Assembly (NCBI GenBank): GCA_945862065.1
Contig: CAMAWT010000015.1
Span: forward strand, 4,223-68,222
Reading direction: 5' to 3'
DNA: 64,000 bases
Source of the DNA: Flavobacterium psychrophilum
GTDB lineage: Bacteria; Bacteroidota; Bacteroidia; Flavobacteriales; Flavobacteriaceae
Shown here piece by piece: positions 37,595 through 46,471 of the stretch (the first letter of the stretch is position 1; each line of letters opens with the position of its first letter). Below the pieces are notes generated by a model. The model ran no database searches, was not told the DNA's origin, and worked only from the letters and a program-made list of their open reading frames with translations. A program made the translations under genes and the position numbers.

Positions 37595-38359
37595 CTAGAA
37601 TTCTTTGTTTTGTGCTTTTCTTATTTTTTTGAATAAGTTTGAAGAATATACAAAATCGACAATGGCTTCATTGTCTGTTTTGAATATCTCCTTTTTAGAA
37701 CCTTCCCAAGCTAAAACTCCTTCTTTTAAGAAGATGATTTTATCGCCAATTTCCATTACCGAGTTCATGTCGTGGGTGTTTATAACGGTTGTAATATTAT
37801 ATTCAACAGTAATTTCATGAATCAAATTGTCAATAACCGTTGCTGTTTTTGGGTCCAATCCTGAATTGGGCTCATCACAAAAAAGATACTTCGGATTATT
37901 AACGATGGCTCGTGCAATCGCCACACGTTTTTGCATTCCTCCCGAAATTTCAGATGGTTTTTTATGATTGGCATTGATTAAATTCACTCGATTAATCACC
38001 ACATTGGCACGTTCTCTAATTTCCTCTTCACTTTTATTGGTAAACATTTTAAGCGGAAAACCAATATTTTCTTCCACCGTCATACCATCAAAAAGCGCAC
38101 TTCCCTGAAAAACCATTCCGATTTCTGTTCGTAATTCTCTTTTCTCATCCGCTTCCAATTCCGAATAAATTCGACCATCAAAAGATATCGTGCCCAAATC
38201 GGGTGTAAAAATACCCAACAAACTTTTCAGCAACACCGTTTTTCCAGAGCCACTTTGGCCTATAATTAAGTTAGTCTTTCCAGTCTCAAAAATAGAAGAG
38301 ATACCTTTTAAAACTTTCGAATCTCCAAACGATTTTTCTATATTTTTTACTTCTATCAT
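37595..38359 (-). CDS. mlaF: ABC transporter ATPase, MlaF type
   Basis: About 254 residues. Walker A GQSGSGKT, signature SGGMQKRVAIARAI, Walker B YLFCDEPNSGLDP, switch His in INTHDMNSVM. ATPase of the Mla phospholipid transporter that maintains outer-membrane asymmetry. Its ATG overlaps the stop of the permease (ATGA), fixing the start; an upstream extension to 38419 would read through the permease end. The mlaD substrate-binding gene is not adjacent. Confidence 0.88.
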   Translation of the reverse strand: MIEVKNIEKSFGDSKVLKGISSIFETGKTNLIIGQSGSGKTVLLKSLLGIFTPDLGTISFDGRIYSELEADEKRELRTEIGMVFQGSALFDGMTVEENIGFPLKMFTNKSEEEIRERANVVINRVNLINANHKKPSEISGGMQKRVAIARAIVNNPKYLFCDEPNSGLDPKTATVIDNLIHEITVEYNITTVINTHDMNSVMEIGDKIIFLKEGVLAWEGSKKEIFKTDNEAIVDFVYSSNLFKKIRKAQNKEF

Positions 38360-39105
38360 TTGCTCAATAATAATTGGGTTAATATATAATTTACCAATAT
38401 AATCAACACACTTGTCCAAACAAATGATACAGTACTTGCCTTGCCCACCTCTAGCGCGCCGCCTTTCATATAATATCCATGAAAAGAGGGTATGGTAGAT
38501 AGTAAAAAGGCAAAAAACATGGTTTTAATGAATGCGTATCCAATATGAAACGGAATAAATTCAGTTTGTAATCCTTGAGTAAATTCTTCTGCGGTGGCAA
38601 ATCCGCCATAAACGCCCGCAATCCAACCGCCAAAAATTCCTAAAAACATACTTATCCCTATCACAAACGGATACAATAAAGAAGCAATTATTTTTGGAAA
38701 AATCAAATAATTTAATGAGTTCACACCCATCACTTCCAAAGCATCAATTTGTTCGGTAACTCGCATGGTACCAATACTTGACGTGATAAATGAACCCATT
38801 TTCCCGGCCATAATGATCGAAATAAAAGTTGGAGCAAATTCAAGAATTACAGATTGACGCGTTGCAAACCCAATTAAGTATTTAGGTATCAAAGGGTCGG
38901 TTAAATTCAAGGCTGTTTGAATCGCCACAACGCCACCTACAAAAAAGGAAATAAAAGAAACAATCCCCAACGAGTCAATAATCAAATCATCAACCTCCTT
39001 AAAAATCAAATGGCGCATCACCGACCACTTGGTAGGTTTATTAAAAACCTCCCTAAGCATCAAAAAATACTTTCCAATTTGCGATAAATAACGAACTAAC
39101 ATCAT
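38356..39105 (-). CDS. mlaE: ABC transporter permease, MlaE type
   Basis: 249 residues. Five or six membrane helices; family segments FVGGVVAIQTALNL, FAPTFISIIMAGKMGS and EQIDALEVMGVN (the last is the MlaE coupling-helix signature). It pairs with the overlapping MlaF ATPase for phospholipid transport between membranes. Confidence 0.9.
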   Translation of the reverse strand: MMLVRYLSQIGKYFLMLREVFNKPTKWSVMRHLIFKEVDDLIIDSLGIVSFISFFVGGVVAIQTALNLTDPLIPKYLIGFATRQSVILEFAPTFISIIMAGKMGSFITSSIGTMRVTEQIDALEVMGVNSLNYLIFPKIIASLLYPFVIGISMFLGIFGGWIAGVYGGFATAEEFTQGLQTEFIPFHIGYAFIKTMFFAFLLSTIPSFHGYYMKGGALEVGKASTVSFVWTSVLIILVNYILTQLLLSK

Positions 39106-39173
39106 ACTTTTAAAATAGCCTCAAAAATAAGGATATCCATTGATTTATATTCCCAAAAGTTTATTTTTTTTTA

Positions 39174-39294
39174 GGGCGTGCCCCGCCAACCAGCATTCCG
39201 CTCAGGGGCGGGTCGGGCTTTTTGTTGCAAGTCCTCGCCAATTTCCGCTGTCGCTTCAATTGGCTGTGGGCTTTCCACTTCAATCCCTCACGCA
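39174..39294 (-). repeat. R2 repeat, left copy (inverted)
   Basis: 121 bp, about 90% identical (12 differences by eye) to 40901-41021 in opposite orientation. GC-rich. Contains two hairpins: GCCAATT/AATTGGC and GCCCC/GGGGC. A short frame across it is an artefact. Confidence 0.85.
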
Positions 39295-39315
39295 AAGACA
39301 ACCCCGTTTCAAAAG

Positions 39316-40218
39316 TTAAAATAACTTCTGCTTCATTTTTTGCCAACGATAATTCCGAATCCATTTGGCTTGTTCAGAGGTCACAAACAATAGCTTTCCA
39401 GAAGATTTTGCTTTCCAAAAACCCATCAAATAATCAATAAACAATAACGGTTTTCCTTTTCTACTGGCAAGTTTAAGCGATGCAACAGCAGTAATAAACA
39501 AACCATAACCCAAACTATAAAATGCTTCGCCTTGTTTGTAGCGTGCTGCTTTTGTGTAACTCGCTCCCGTTGGTTTCAAGTGTTTTACGTGCAAACTTTC
39601 ATCGGTTACAACTTTCCAATTATAAAATTTGCAAAGCAATTCATCAACAGTATCCCAACCCATAGCAGGTTTTAATCCGCCAATTTCTTTAAAAGTTTCT
39701 TTTCGGTAGGCTTTCAATGCCCCTCGAATATGATCTTTGTCGGTGAGGTTTTCCAAAACCCAACTGCCATTTTTTTCAATGTAGCAAAATCCGCCAGCCA
39801 TGCCAATACGGTCATCCGACTTAAAATGATTTATTATGGTTTCAAAATAGTTGCTAGGAAAAATCAAATCGGCATCCGCTTTTACAATAAAATCATAGTT
39901 TTCATCTAACGTTTCGAATCCTTTTTGAAAGGCTTGAATCACTTTGCTTCCAGGTAAATGAATGGCTTCTGATGTTTTGTTGACTAATGATATAAAAGGA
40001 TACTTTGAAACAAATGAATTTACAATTGCTTCTGTTTTATCGGTTGAGTTGTCATTTACCACCACAATTTTTGTTGGCAAAACCGTTTGCTCCACCAACG
40101 ATTGTAAGGTTAATGCCATAAACGCTTCTTCGTTGTAGGATGGAATGACAATGTAATAGCTTCCCCAACCACCAAAGGGGGAGCTTGACGTAGTTTGTGT
40201 TGATTTTGTTTCGGTCAT
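39316..40218 (-). CDS. Family 2 glycosyltransferase
   Basis: 300 residues. GT-A fold: YYIVIPSYNEE start (21-31), VVNDNSTD (53-60), metal-binding DxD as Asp115/Asp117 in VKADADLIFP, and GWDTVDELL acceptor segment. C-terminal helices lack a long membrane domain. The first 20 residues are odd: Ser-Pro-Gly-Gly-Trp-Gly-rich and encoded by a palindrome (40158-40185). Sugar and acceptor unknown. It forms an island with the methyltransferase upstream, between the two R2 copies. Confidence 0.85.
   Translation of the reverse strand: MTETKSTQTTSSSPFGGWGSYYIVIPSYNEEAFMALTLQSLVEQTVLPTKIVVVNDNSTDKTEAIVNSFVSKYPFISLVNKTSEAIHLPGSKVIQAFQKGFETLDENYDFIVKADADLIFPSNYFETIINHFKSDDRIGMAGGFCYIEKNGSWVLENLTDKDHIRGALKAYRKETFKEIGGLKPAMGWDTVDELLCKFYNWKVVTDESLHVKHLKPTGASYTKAARYKQGEAFYSLGYGLFITAVASLKLASRKGKPLLFIDYLMGFWKAKSSGKLLFVTSEQAKWIRNYRWQKMKQKLF
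40158..40185. repeat. Palindrome inside the start of the GT2 gene
   Basis: AGCTTCCCC ... GGGGGAGCT with a 10-base spacer; reads in frame as SSSPFGGWGS. Looks like an intergenic palindromic repeat that has become coding. Confidence 0.7.
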
Positions 40219-40246
40219 GATAGAACTAATTACTATTTACTAATCA

Positions 40247-40771
40247 CTAATTACTTCTTTCTGCATAAACCAAATAATATCTGGGTGTAAACCATCTTAA
40301 TAAGGGCCTGAAACCTATTTTTTTAACGGGATGTGTAAACTTTACACGATCAATAATTTGGAACCCTGTTTTTTCTAAAAGCCAATCGAGTTGCCAATCT
40401 TCAAATTCATGGTAATGTCTGTCCCATTTATCGGTTTTGCTGCGGTAAGCTGAAGAAAACCATAGGCGTAACGGAATAGAAATTAAGATTTTATCACATT
40501 TTACGTTTTCTAAAATAGTATACGGATTGAGTAAATGTTCAAAAATTTCAAATCCAGTAAATACATCATATGGTGTGTTTTGTATCGCACTTTGATTGGT
40601 GTCTAGATCTTCTCCTGAGGTGTTTTGAACTGTATATCCGTTTTCTAACATGATTTTAGAAAATGGATTGGGAACTCCTAAATCAAAAATGGTTTCTTGA
40701 GTCGAAATATGTTTTTTTAGAAATTCTAGCGTAATGTTGAATCGTTTGCTTGGGTATGTTTTTTCGTACAT
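40247..40771 (-). CDS. SAM-dependent methyltransferase (class I fold)
   Basis: 174 residues. A SAM motif I-like strand (ETIFDLGVPNPFSKIM, about 27-42, with a degenerate glycine loop), an acidic strand-2 end (NTSGEDLD), and FEIFEHLLNP (about 73-82) as in methyltransferases of the Methyltransf_11/12/23 kind. WxRHYHEFEDWQLDWLLEKTGF is the usual tail. Probably modifies a glycan or lipid made with the adjacent GT2 (28-base gap). Substrate not inferable. Confidence 0.75.
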   Translation of the reverse strand: MYEKTYPSKRFNITLEFLKKHISTQETIFDLGVPNPFSKIMLENGYTVQNTSGEDLDTNQSAIQNTPYDVFTGFEIFEHLLNPYTILENVKCDKILISIPLRLWFSSAYRSKTDKWDRHYHEFEDWQLDWLLEKTGFQIIDRVKFTHPVKKIGFRPLLRWFTPRYYLVYAERSN

Positions 40772-40900
40772 GTTGTTTTGTATAAAAAATCGTGTATTGA
40801 TTGATTTTATTTTTTGTAAAAATAAACTTTATCTTTAGAATTAAGATTTTTTTTGGAGATAAATCTTCTTATAATCTAATTTTATAATTGCTCCGTAAAC

Positions 40901-41021
40901 TGCGTGAGGGATTGCAGCGAAAAGCCCACAGCCAATTGGAGCGTCAGCGGAAATTGGCGAGGACTTGTAGCGTAAAGCCCGACCCGCCCCTGAGCGCAAA
41001 GTTGGTTGGCGGGGCACGCCC
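40901..41021 (+). repeat. R2 repeat, right copy
   Basis: 121 bp, inverted partner of 39174-39294. Together they bracket the GT2 and methyltransferase genes. The remainder of 40772-41032 has no gene. Confidence 0.85.
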
Positions 41022-41032
41022 AAATTATAGAA

Positions 41033-42091
41033 CTATATTTTATAGACAATGGCGTTTACGTTCATTCCGGCACCAACCGATGCAAAAAGGATGACATCAC
41101 CTTTGTTAAGGGATTGGTTTTCTATTTCACCTTTCATTATGGAGTCGTAAAGTGTTGGGATAGTTGCCACGCTCGAGTTGCCTAGTTTATGGATGCTCAT
41201 GGGCATTATTCCTGCTGGAGGTGTTTGATTGTATAGTTTATAAAATCGTTGAATGATAGCTTCGTCCATTTTTTCGTTGGCTTGATGGATGAGGATTTTT
41301 TTGATGTCACCAATAGCAAAACCGCTATTTTTGAGACATTCAGCCATGGATTTTGGCACGTTGCTAAGGGCAAATTCATAAATTTTTCTGCCATGCATTT
41401 TGATATATCGAACGTCTGGGTCCAGGTCTTTGTTGTTTGAATTTCCAAAAAACAAATAATGCGCCTCGTCGTGAGCGAAGGTTGCAGATTCATGCGCCAT
41501 AATGCCGCCCTCGTCATTGGTGGCTTCAATGATGGTTGCTCCGGCACCGTCGGCATAAATCATCGAATCTCTGTCGAACGTATCAACTACTCGAGAAAGC
41601 ATTTCGGCACCAATGACCAAGCATTTTTTTGCCATTCCTGCTTTGATGTAAGCTTGTGCTTGAATAACGCCTTCTACCCATCCTGGGCAGCCAAAAATCA
41701 TATCGTATGCTACGCATTTTGGGTTTTTTATTTGGAGGTCGTATTTTACTCGGGTTGCCAAACTTGGTAGAAAATCGGATTGAATAGTACCTTTTTTTAC
41801 GTTTCCGAAATTGTGTGCAAAAATGATATAATCAAGAGTTTCAGGATCAATTGCTGCATTTTCTATGGCTTTTTTTGCAGCAAAAGAAGCGATGTCTGAC
41901 GTCGATAAATCATCAGATGCATAACGTCTTTCTTGAATGCCTGTAATTCCGTAAAATTTTTCGGTTATCGTTTCATTTGGCATTGCAAAAGGCGAACCGT
42001 CTTCATTTAAGAAAGTGTGTTTTGAAAAGTCATTATTAGATACAATTTCAGTGGGAATATAACTTCCTGAACCTGTTATTTTTATGTTCAT
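41033..42091 (-). CDS. 3-oxoacyl-ACP synthase III family protein (KAS III/FabH-like)
   Basis: 352 residues. Thiolase-fold condensing enzyme with catalytic Cys135 in DMIFGCPGWVEG, His in ILIHQAN (about 277) and Asn in GNSSVATIP (about 308). Slightly longer than housekeeping FabH, with an insert near residue 22-45, so it may be a paralogue of specialised lipid metabolism rather than the essential FabH; the sequence alone does not settle it. No acyl-carrier or fatty-acid genes next to it. Confidence 0.85.
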   Translation of the reverse strand: MNIKITGSGSYIPTEIVSNNDFSKHTFLNEDGSPFAMPNETITEKFYGITGIQERRYASDDLSTSDIASFAAKKAIENAAIDPETLDYIIFAHNFGNVKKGTIQSDFLPSLATRVKYDLQIKNPKCVAYDMIFGCPGWVEGVIQAQAYIKAGMAKKCLVIGAEMLSRVVDTFDRDSMIYADGAGATIIEATNDEGGIMAHESATFAHDEAHYLFFGNSNNKDLDPDVRYIKMHGRKIYEFALSNVPKSMAECLKNSGFAIGDIKKILIHQANEKMDEAIIQRFYKLYNQTPPAGIMPMSIHKLGNSSVATIPTLYDSIMKGEIENQSLNKGDVILFASVGAGMNVNAIVYKI

Positions 42092-42211
42092 GATATAGAA
42101 TTATACTACGAATTTATTAAACTTTTGGGTACTTATCCAAATAAAATGCAGACAAAATTAATTTATTGTTATATTTTTATTAAATGAAGTTTAAAAATGG
42201 TGATATGATAA

Positions 42212-42592
42212 TTATTTTTCATTTTGTTGTGCAATTTTTATTTGCATTACGGTTGAAAGCTGGTGCGCTTGTTTTTTCATTTGTTCACAATTAAATCCTT
42301 CAAAATTTTCATCGATAGCTGATTCAAAGTGATGGAGCCAAATTTCAAATAATTCTTTTGATAAATAGGATTTAGCGTTTACGTCCAAATGTATTTGAGT
42401 CAAATTATTTGTATAACCACCAGTCCCTAGAATGGCTTGTGACCAAAAAGTGACTAAAATAGGTAAATGTTCTTCAAGTTTTATTTGAACGACATCAGTA
42501 AAAATATAGCTTATTTTTTGGTCGGCCAATAATTTTTTATAGAATTCATTTACAACTAAGTATATTTCGTCTTGCGATTGAATGTCTTTCAT
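42212..42592 (-). CDS. Group III truncated hemoglobin
   Basis: 126 residues, a small all-helical globin (2-on-2). Pattern VNEFYKKLLADQKISYIFTDV, then LPILVTFWSQAILGTGGYTN and IHLDVNAKSYLSKELFEIWLHHF fits group III (P) trHbs, whose proximal His lies in the last segment. Cytoplasmic oxygen/NO chemistry is likely for the family. Single gene between KAS III and gcvP. Confidence 0.82.
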   Translation of the reverse strand: MKDIQSQDEIYLVVNEFYKKLLADQKISYIFTDVVQIKLEEHLPILVTFWSQAILGTGGYTNNLTQIHLDVNAKSYLSKELFEIWLHHFESAIDENFEGFNCEQMKKQAHQLSTVMQIKIAQQNEK

Positions 42593-42631
42593 TTTGAAAA
42601 AACAGGTTTTTTGTTATAGATTTTTGGATTT

Positions 42632-42669
42632 AAAAAGAGGCTATCTAAAATTTTAGAAAGCCTCTTTTT
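42632..42669 (-). terminator. Terminator after gcvP
   Basis: Outer stem AAAAAGAGGCT / AGCCTCTTTTT with an inner TCTAAAA/TTTTAGA stem and single A-A mismatch: a very stable hairpin downstream of gcvP on the minus strand. Confidence 0.9.
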
Positions 42670-42698
42670 TATGTTAATTTGTATATTTAATCGAAAGT

Positions 42699-45542
42699 CT
42701 ACATATATGCTTCAATTGGAGCACAACTACAAACTAGATTTCTATCGCCATACGCTTCATCAACACGACGAACGGTTGGCCAAAATTTATTATCAGCAAT
42801 ATAATCTAGAGCAAATGCAGCTTCTTCACGAGTGTAAGGAAATATCCATTCATTTGCAGTGACCATTGCCAATGTATGTGGTGCATTTTTCAATATATTT
42901 TGAGTATCCTCTTTTGTACACGTTTCAATTTCTTTACGAATAGAAATCATTGCGTCACAAAAACGATCTAATTCTGCCAAATCTTCCGATTCAGTTGGTT
43001 CAATCATTAACGTTCCAGCAACTGGAAATGAAACGGTTGGTGCATGAAATCCGTAATCCATCAATCGTTTGGCAATATCGGTAACTTTAATACCTTTTTC
43101 TTCAAAAGATCTGCAATCTAAAATCATTTCATGAGCGGCTCTTCCCATTTCCCCAGAATATAAAACGGGATAATGAGCATCTAAACGCGCTTTCATATAG
43201 TTTGCGTTTAAAATCGCATATTTGGTAGCGTTTGTTAATCCTTCAGCACCCAACATGGTTATGTATCCATAAGATATTAAACAAGCCAATGCAGATCCGT
43301 AAGGAGCAGATGAGATGGCAGTAATTGCTTGATCGCCTCCAACTTTTAGAATAGGATTTGTAGGTAAGAAAGGAACTAATTTTTCGTTTACGCAAATGGG
43401 TCCAACACCTGGTCCACCACCACCATGTGGGATGGCAAACGTTTTGTGTAGGTTTAAGTGGCAAACATCGGCACCAATCGTAGCTGGATTTGTTAATCCT
43501 ACTTGCGCATTCATATTGGCACCATCCATATATACTAATCCACCGTTTTCGTGAATGAGATCGGTAATTTCGATAATAGAACTTTCAAAAACACCATGTG
43601 TCGAAGGATAAGTTACCATTAAAGCAGATAATTTATCTTTATGTAAAATAGCTTTTTCTCTTAAATCATCAACATCAATATTTCCTTCAGAAGTTGTTTT
43701 GGTTACGATTATTTCCATTCCGGCCATGGCAGCAGATGCAGGATTTGTTCCATGTGCAGATGAAGGAATTAAACATACATTTCTATGAAAATCCCCTCGA
43801 GACTGATGATAAGCACGAATAGTCATTAGACCTGCATACTCTCCTTGCGCACCAGAATTTGGTTGCAAAGTTGTACCTGCAAAACCAGTAACAACATTTA
43901 ATTGTTGTTCTAATTTTTTTAGCATAATTAAATAACCTTCTGCTTGTTCTATTGGGGCAAATGGATGAATGTTGTTCCAATTTGACATTGACAAAGGCAG
44001 CATTTCGGCAGCAGCATTCAATTTCATAGTACAAGAGCCCAATGAAATCATCGAATGATTCAATGCTAAATCTTTTTTCTCTAATTTTTTGATGTAACGC
44101 ATCAATTGGCTTTCAGAATGGTTGTTATTGAAAACATCATGCTGTAAGAAAGTTGAAGTTCTAATTAAATTATTTGGTATTACAGAAGCTTCAATTAATT
44201 CTGAAATTGGTTCAAACGTCTTTCCATTAGCTTCAGCAAAAATGGCAAGAATTTGATTGATGTCAGAAATTGATGTGGTTTCATTAAATGATATAGAGAT
44301 AGTATCAGCGTCTATATATAAAAAGTTCACTTCATTTCTTTCTGCAATTGCTTTTACTTTTGAAGCATCTGCTTTTACATTAATGGTGTCAAAAAAAGCA
44401 GCATTTGTTTGATAAACGCCTAATTTGTTTAAAGCTTCAACTGCTGTATTTGCCGTGTTGTGTACTTTATTTGCGATGTATTGCAATCCTTTTGGACCAT
44501 GATAAACAGCATACATTCCTGCCATAACAGCTAATAAAACTTGAGCTGTACAAATATTTGATGTCGCTTTTTCGCGTTTAATATGTTGCTCTCGTGTACC
44601 CAATGCCATACGTAAAGCACGATTTCCGTTGGTGTCTATAGAAACACCGATAATTCTTCCGGGCATGGAACGTTTGTATTCTTCTTTTGTAGCAAAGAAA
44701 GCAGCGTGCGGACCACCATAACCCATCGGAATTCCGAAACGTTGTGAAGTACCAACTACAACTGACGCGCCCATTTCTCCCGGAGGAGTTAATATTGATA
44801 ATGATAAAAGATCTGCTGCAACAGCTACTTTTATATCATTTTGGTTTGCTTTTGCAATAAATCCTGAATAATCGTTTACTTGTCCGTATTTTCCTGGATA
44901 TTGAAGGATGGCTCCATAAAATTCAGTAGAAAAATCAAATTCTTCATGATTTCCAACTACCAATTCGATATTAAGTGGAGTAGAACGAGTTTGTAAAACA
45001 GACAATGTTTGTGGTAGAATTTCTTCAGAAACAAAGAATTTACAAACATTATTTTTCTTTTGATCACGAGTTCGCACGTCAAATAACAAGGTCATGGCTT
45101 CTGCAGAAGCAGTTCCTTCGTCAAGCAACGAAGCATTTGCAATCTCCATTCCTGTTAGCTCTATAACTGTAGTTTGGTAATTCAAAATAGCTTCCAATCT
45201 TCCTTGAGCAATCTCCGCTTGATAAGGTGTATAAGCGGTGTACCAACCCGGGTTTTCAAAAATATTTCTTTGGATTACAGCAGGAACAACAGCTGGATGA
45301 TATCCTAAACCAATATACGATTTAAAAACTTTGTTCTTTTTTCCTAATTCTTGAATATGGTTTAAATATTCATATTCTGTTAAAGGCGCATCAAGATTCA
45401 ATTCGTTTTTTAAACGAATATCGCTTGGGATGGTCTCATTAATTAATTGGTCTAAATCATCTATACCAATAGTTTTGAACATGTGAGATAGGTCGTTTTC
45501 GTTAGGACCTATGTGGCGTAATGCGAATGCGTCTGTTTTCAT
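42699..45542 (-). CDS. gcvP: Glycine dehydrogenase (decarboxylating), P protein
   Basis: 947 residues, the fused full-length form. P protein of the glycine cleavage system; PLP-dependent decarboxylation of glycine onto the H protein lipoyl group. Seen: the PLP lysine Lys700 in NLHKTFAIPHGGGGPGVGP (in part), RHIGPN at the N-terminus, and AYTPYQAEIAQGRLEA near 130. gcvT and gcvH are not adjacent. No glycine riboswitch is visible upstream. Confidence 0.95.
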   Translation of the reverse strand: MKTDAFALRHIGPNENDLSHMFKTIGIDDLDQLINETIPSDIRLKNELNLDAPLTEYEYLNHIQELGKKNKVFKSYIGLGYHPAVVPAVIQRNIFENPGWYTAYTPYQAEIAQGRLEAILNYQTTVIELTGMEIANASLLDEGTASAEAMTLLFDVRTRDQKKNNVCKFFVSEEILPQTLSVLQTRSTPLNIELVVGNHEEFDFSTEFYGAILQYPGKYGQVNDYSGFIAKANQNDIKVAVAADLLSLSILTPPGEMGASVVVGTSQRFGIPMGYGGPHAAFFATKEEYKRSMPGRIIGVSIDTNGNRALRMALGTREQHIKREKATSNICTAQVLLAVMAGMYAVYHGPKGLQYIANKVHNTANTAVEALNKLGVYQTNAAFFDTINVKADASKVKAIAERNEVNFLYIDADTISISFNETTSISDINQILAIFAEANGKTFEPISELIEASVIPNNLIRTSTFLQHDVFNNNHSESQLMRYIKKLEKKDLALNHSMISLGSCTMKLNAAAEMLPLSMSNWNNIHPFAPIEQAEGYLIMLKKLEQQLNVVTGFAGTTLQPNSGAQGEYAGLMTIRAYHQSRGDFHRNVCLIPSSAHGTNPASAAMAGMEIIVTKTTSEGNIDVDDLREKAILHKDKLSALMVTYPSTHGVFESSIIEITDLIHENGGLVYMDGANMNAQVGLTNPATIGADVCHLNLHKTFAIPHGGGGPGVGPICVNEKLVPFLPTNPILKVGGDQAITAISSAPYGSALACLISYGYITMLGAEGLTNATKYAILNANYMKARLDAHYPVLYSGEMGRAAHEMILDCRSFEEKGIKVTDIAKRLMDYGFHAPTVSFPVAGTLMIEPTESEDLAELDRFCDAMISIRKEIETCTKEDTQNILKNAPHTLAMVTANEWIFPYTREEAAFALDYIADNKFWPTVRRVDEAYGDRNLVCSCAPIEAYM

Positions 45543-45589
45543 TTGTACGATTATGAGATAGTAGTTAGTTGTATTTTTTTAATTTAGCA

Positions 45590-45597
45590 CAAAAGTA
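45590..45597 (-). promoter_or_regulatory. Candidate -7 box of gcvP
   Basis: Minus strand TACTTTTG, a perfect TAnnTTTG, 48-55 bases before gcvP. The -33 region is weak. Confidence 0.45.
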
Positions 45598-45695
45598 ATT
45601 ATTAATCTTTTATTTTTTTGATAAACAAAGGCTAATATTTTGAGAATTTTTCAACTGAAAACAAGTCTTATTAACATATTCTGTATTTTTGCTGG

Positions 45696-46436
45696 ATGTT
45701 ATTTTTTAAAAAACTCTTAAATTTTTATATTAATTCTTCTATCCATGTTGGATTTGCCATTTTTTGTTTAGTAAAAATAGCTAATCCAACCTCTTCAGAT
45801 TATGCCTTGATGGTTTTTTTTGGAGCTTTGTTTAGCTATAATTTTTTGAAGTACAAACATTTGCTTCAGAAAAGGACATTTAAAATTGTCAAGTTACATA
45901 AAATTTTAATTGTATCCGTAGTTGCTTTTTTTTATTACTGTTTCCTTTATTATCTACAAACGTCTAACACGCAAATTCGGTTGGCACTTGCAGGAATTTT
46001 AGTTTTTTTCTATCCATTTGTTAGAAAAACTGGTTGGCTCAAGGTTTTTTATGTGAGTTTTGTGGTAGGTTTCGTTACTTTATTTATACCACTCCAAAGC
46101 CATCCTAACATTGGAACTTTATTTTTGTATCGTTTTTTGGTTTTATCAGTTTTAATTTTACCCTTCGAAATAATCGATATAAAAAATGACCCGATGAATC
46201 TCAATACAATCCCGCAATTAGTTGGTATTTCTACTACAAAAAAAATTGGGTATTTTTTATTGATACTTTCTTATATTGTTGTTTTATGTAATTCAGATAT
46301 TTTTGATTTTAAAATACATACTATCATTTCTCTAATAATTTTCGTTTCACTTTACTTTTCAAGTTTGGAAAGATCAAAGTATTACAGTTCATTTTGGGTT
46401 GAAAGTGTGCCGATAATTTGGTGGTTGATGACCTAA
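45696..46436 (+). CDS. UbiA-like prenyltransferase family membrane protein (tentative)
   Basis: 246 residues, about seven membrane helices. The segment DIKNDPMNLNTIPQLVGI (about 162-179) resembles the second Asp-rich motif of UbiA-type prenyltransferases; the first motif (NDxxD) is not clear, so enzymatic function is doubtful. Single gene, divergent from gcvP. Confidence 0.55.
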   Translation: MLFFKKLLNFYINSSIHVGFAIFCLVKIANPTSSDYALMVFFGALFSYNFLKYKHLLQKRTFKIVKLHKILIVSVVAFFYYCFLYYLQTSNTQIRLALAGILVFFYPFVRKTGWLKVFYVSFVVGFVTLFIPLQSHPNIGTLFLYRFLVLSVLILPFEIIDIKNDPMNLNTIPQLVGISTTKKIGYFLLILSYIVVLCNSDIFDFKIHTIISLIIFVSLYFSSLERSKYYSSFWVESVPIIWWLMT

Positions 46437-46471
46437 ATTTTTTTATTCAACCTAAAAATGATATAAAATAA

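Noticed and set aside
39161-39364. Short frame over the R2 copy
   Set aside because: Its sequence is the GC-rich repeat itself read in frame; the same is seen at 40841-41094.
45543-45695. Glycine riboswitch upstream of gcvP
   Set aside because: The 150-base leader is AT-rich and shows no paired aptamer structure of the glycine type.
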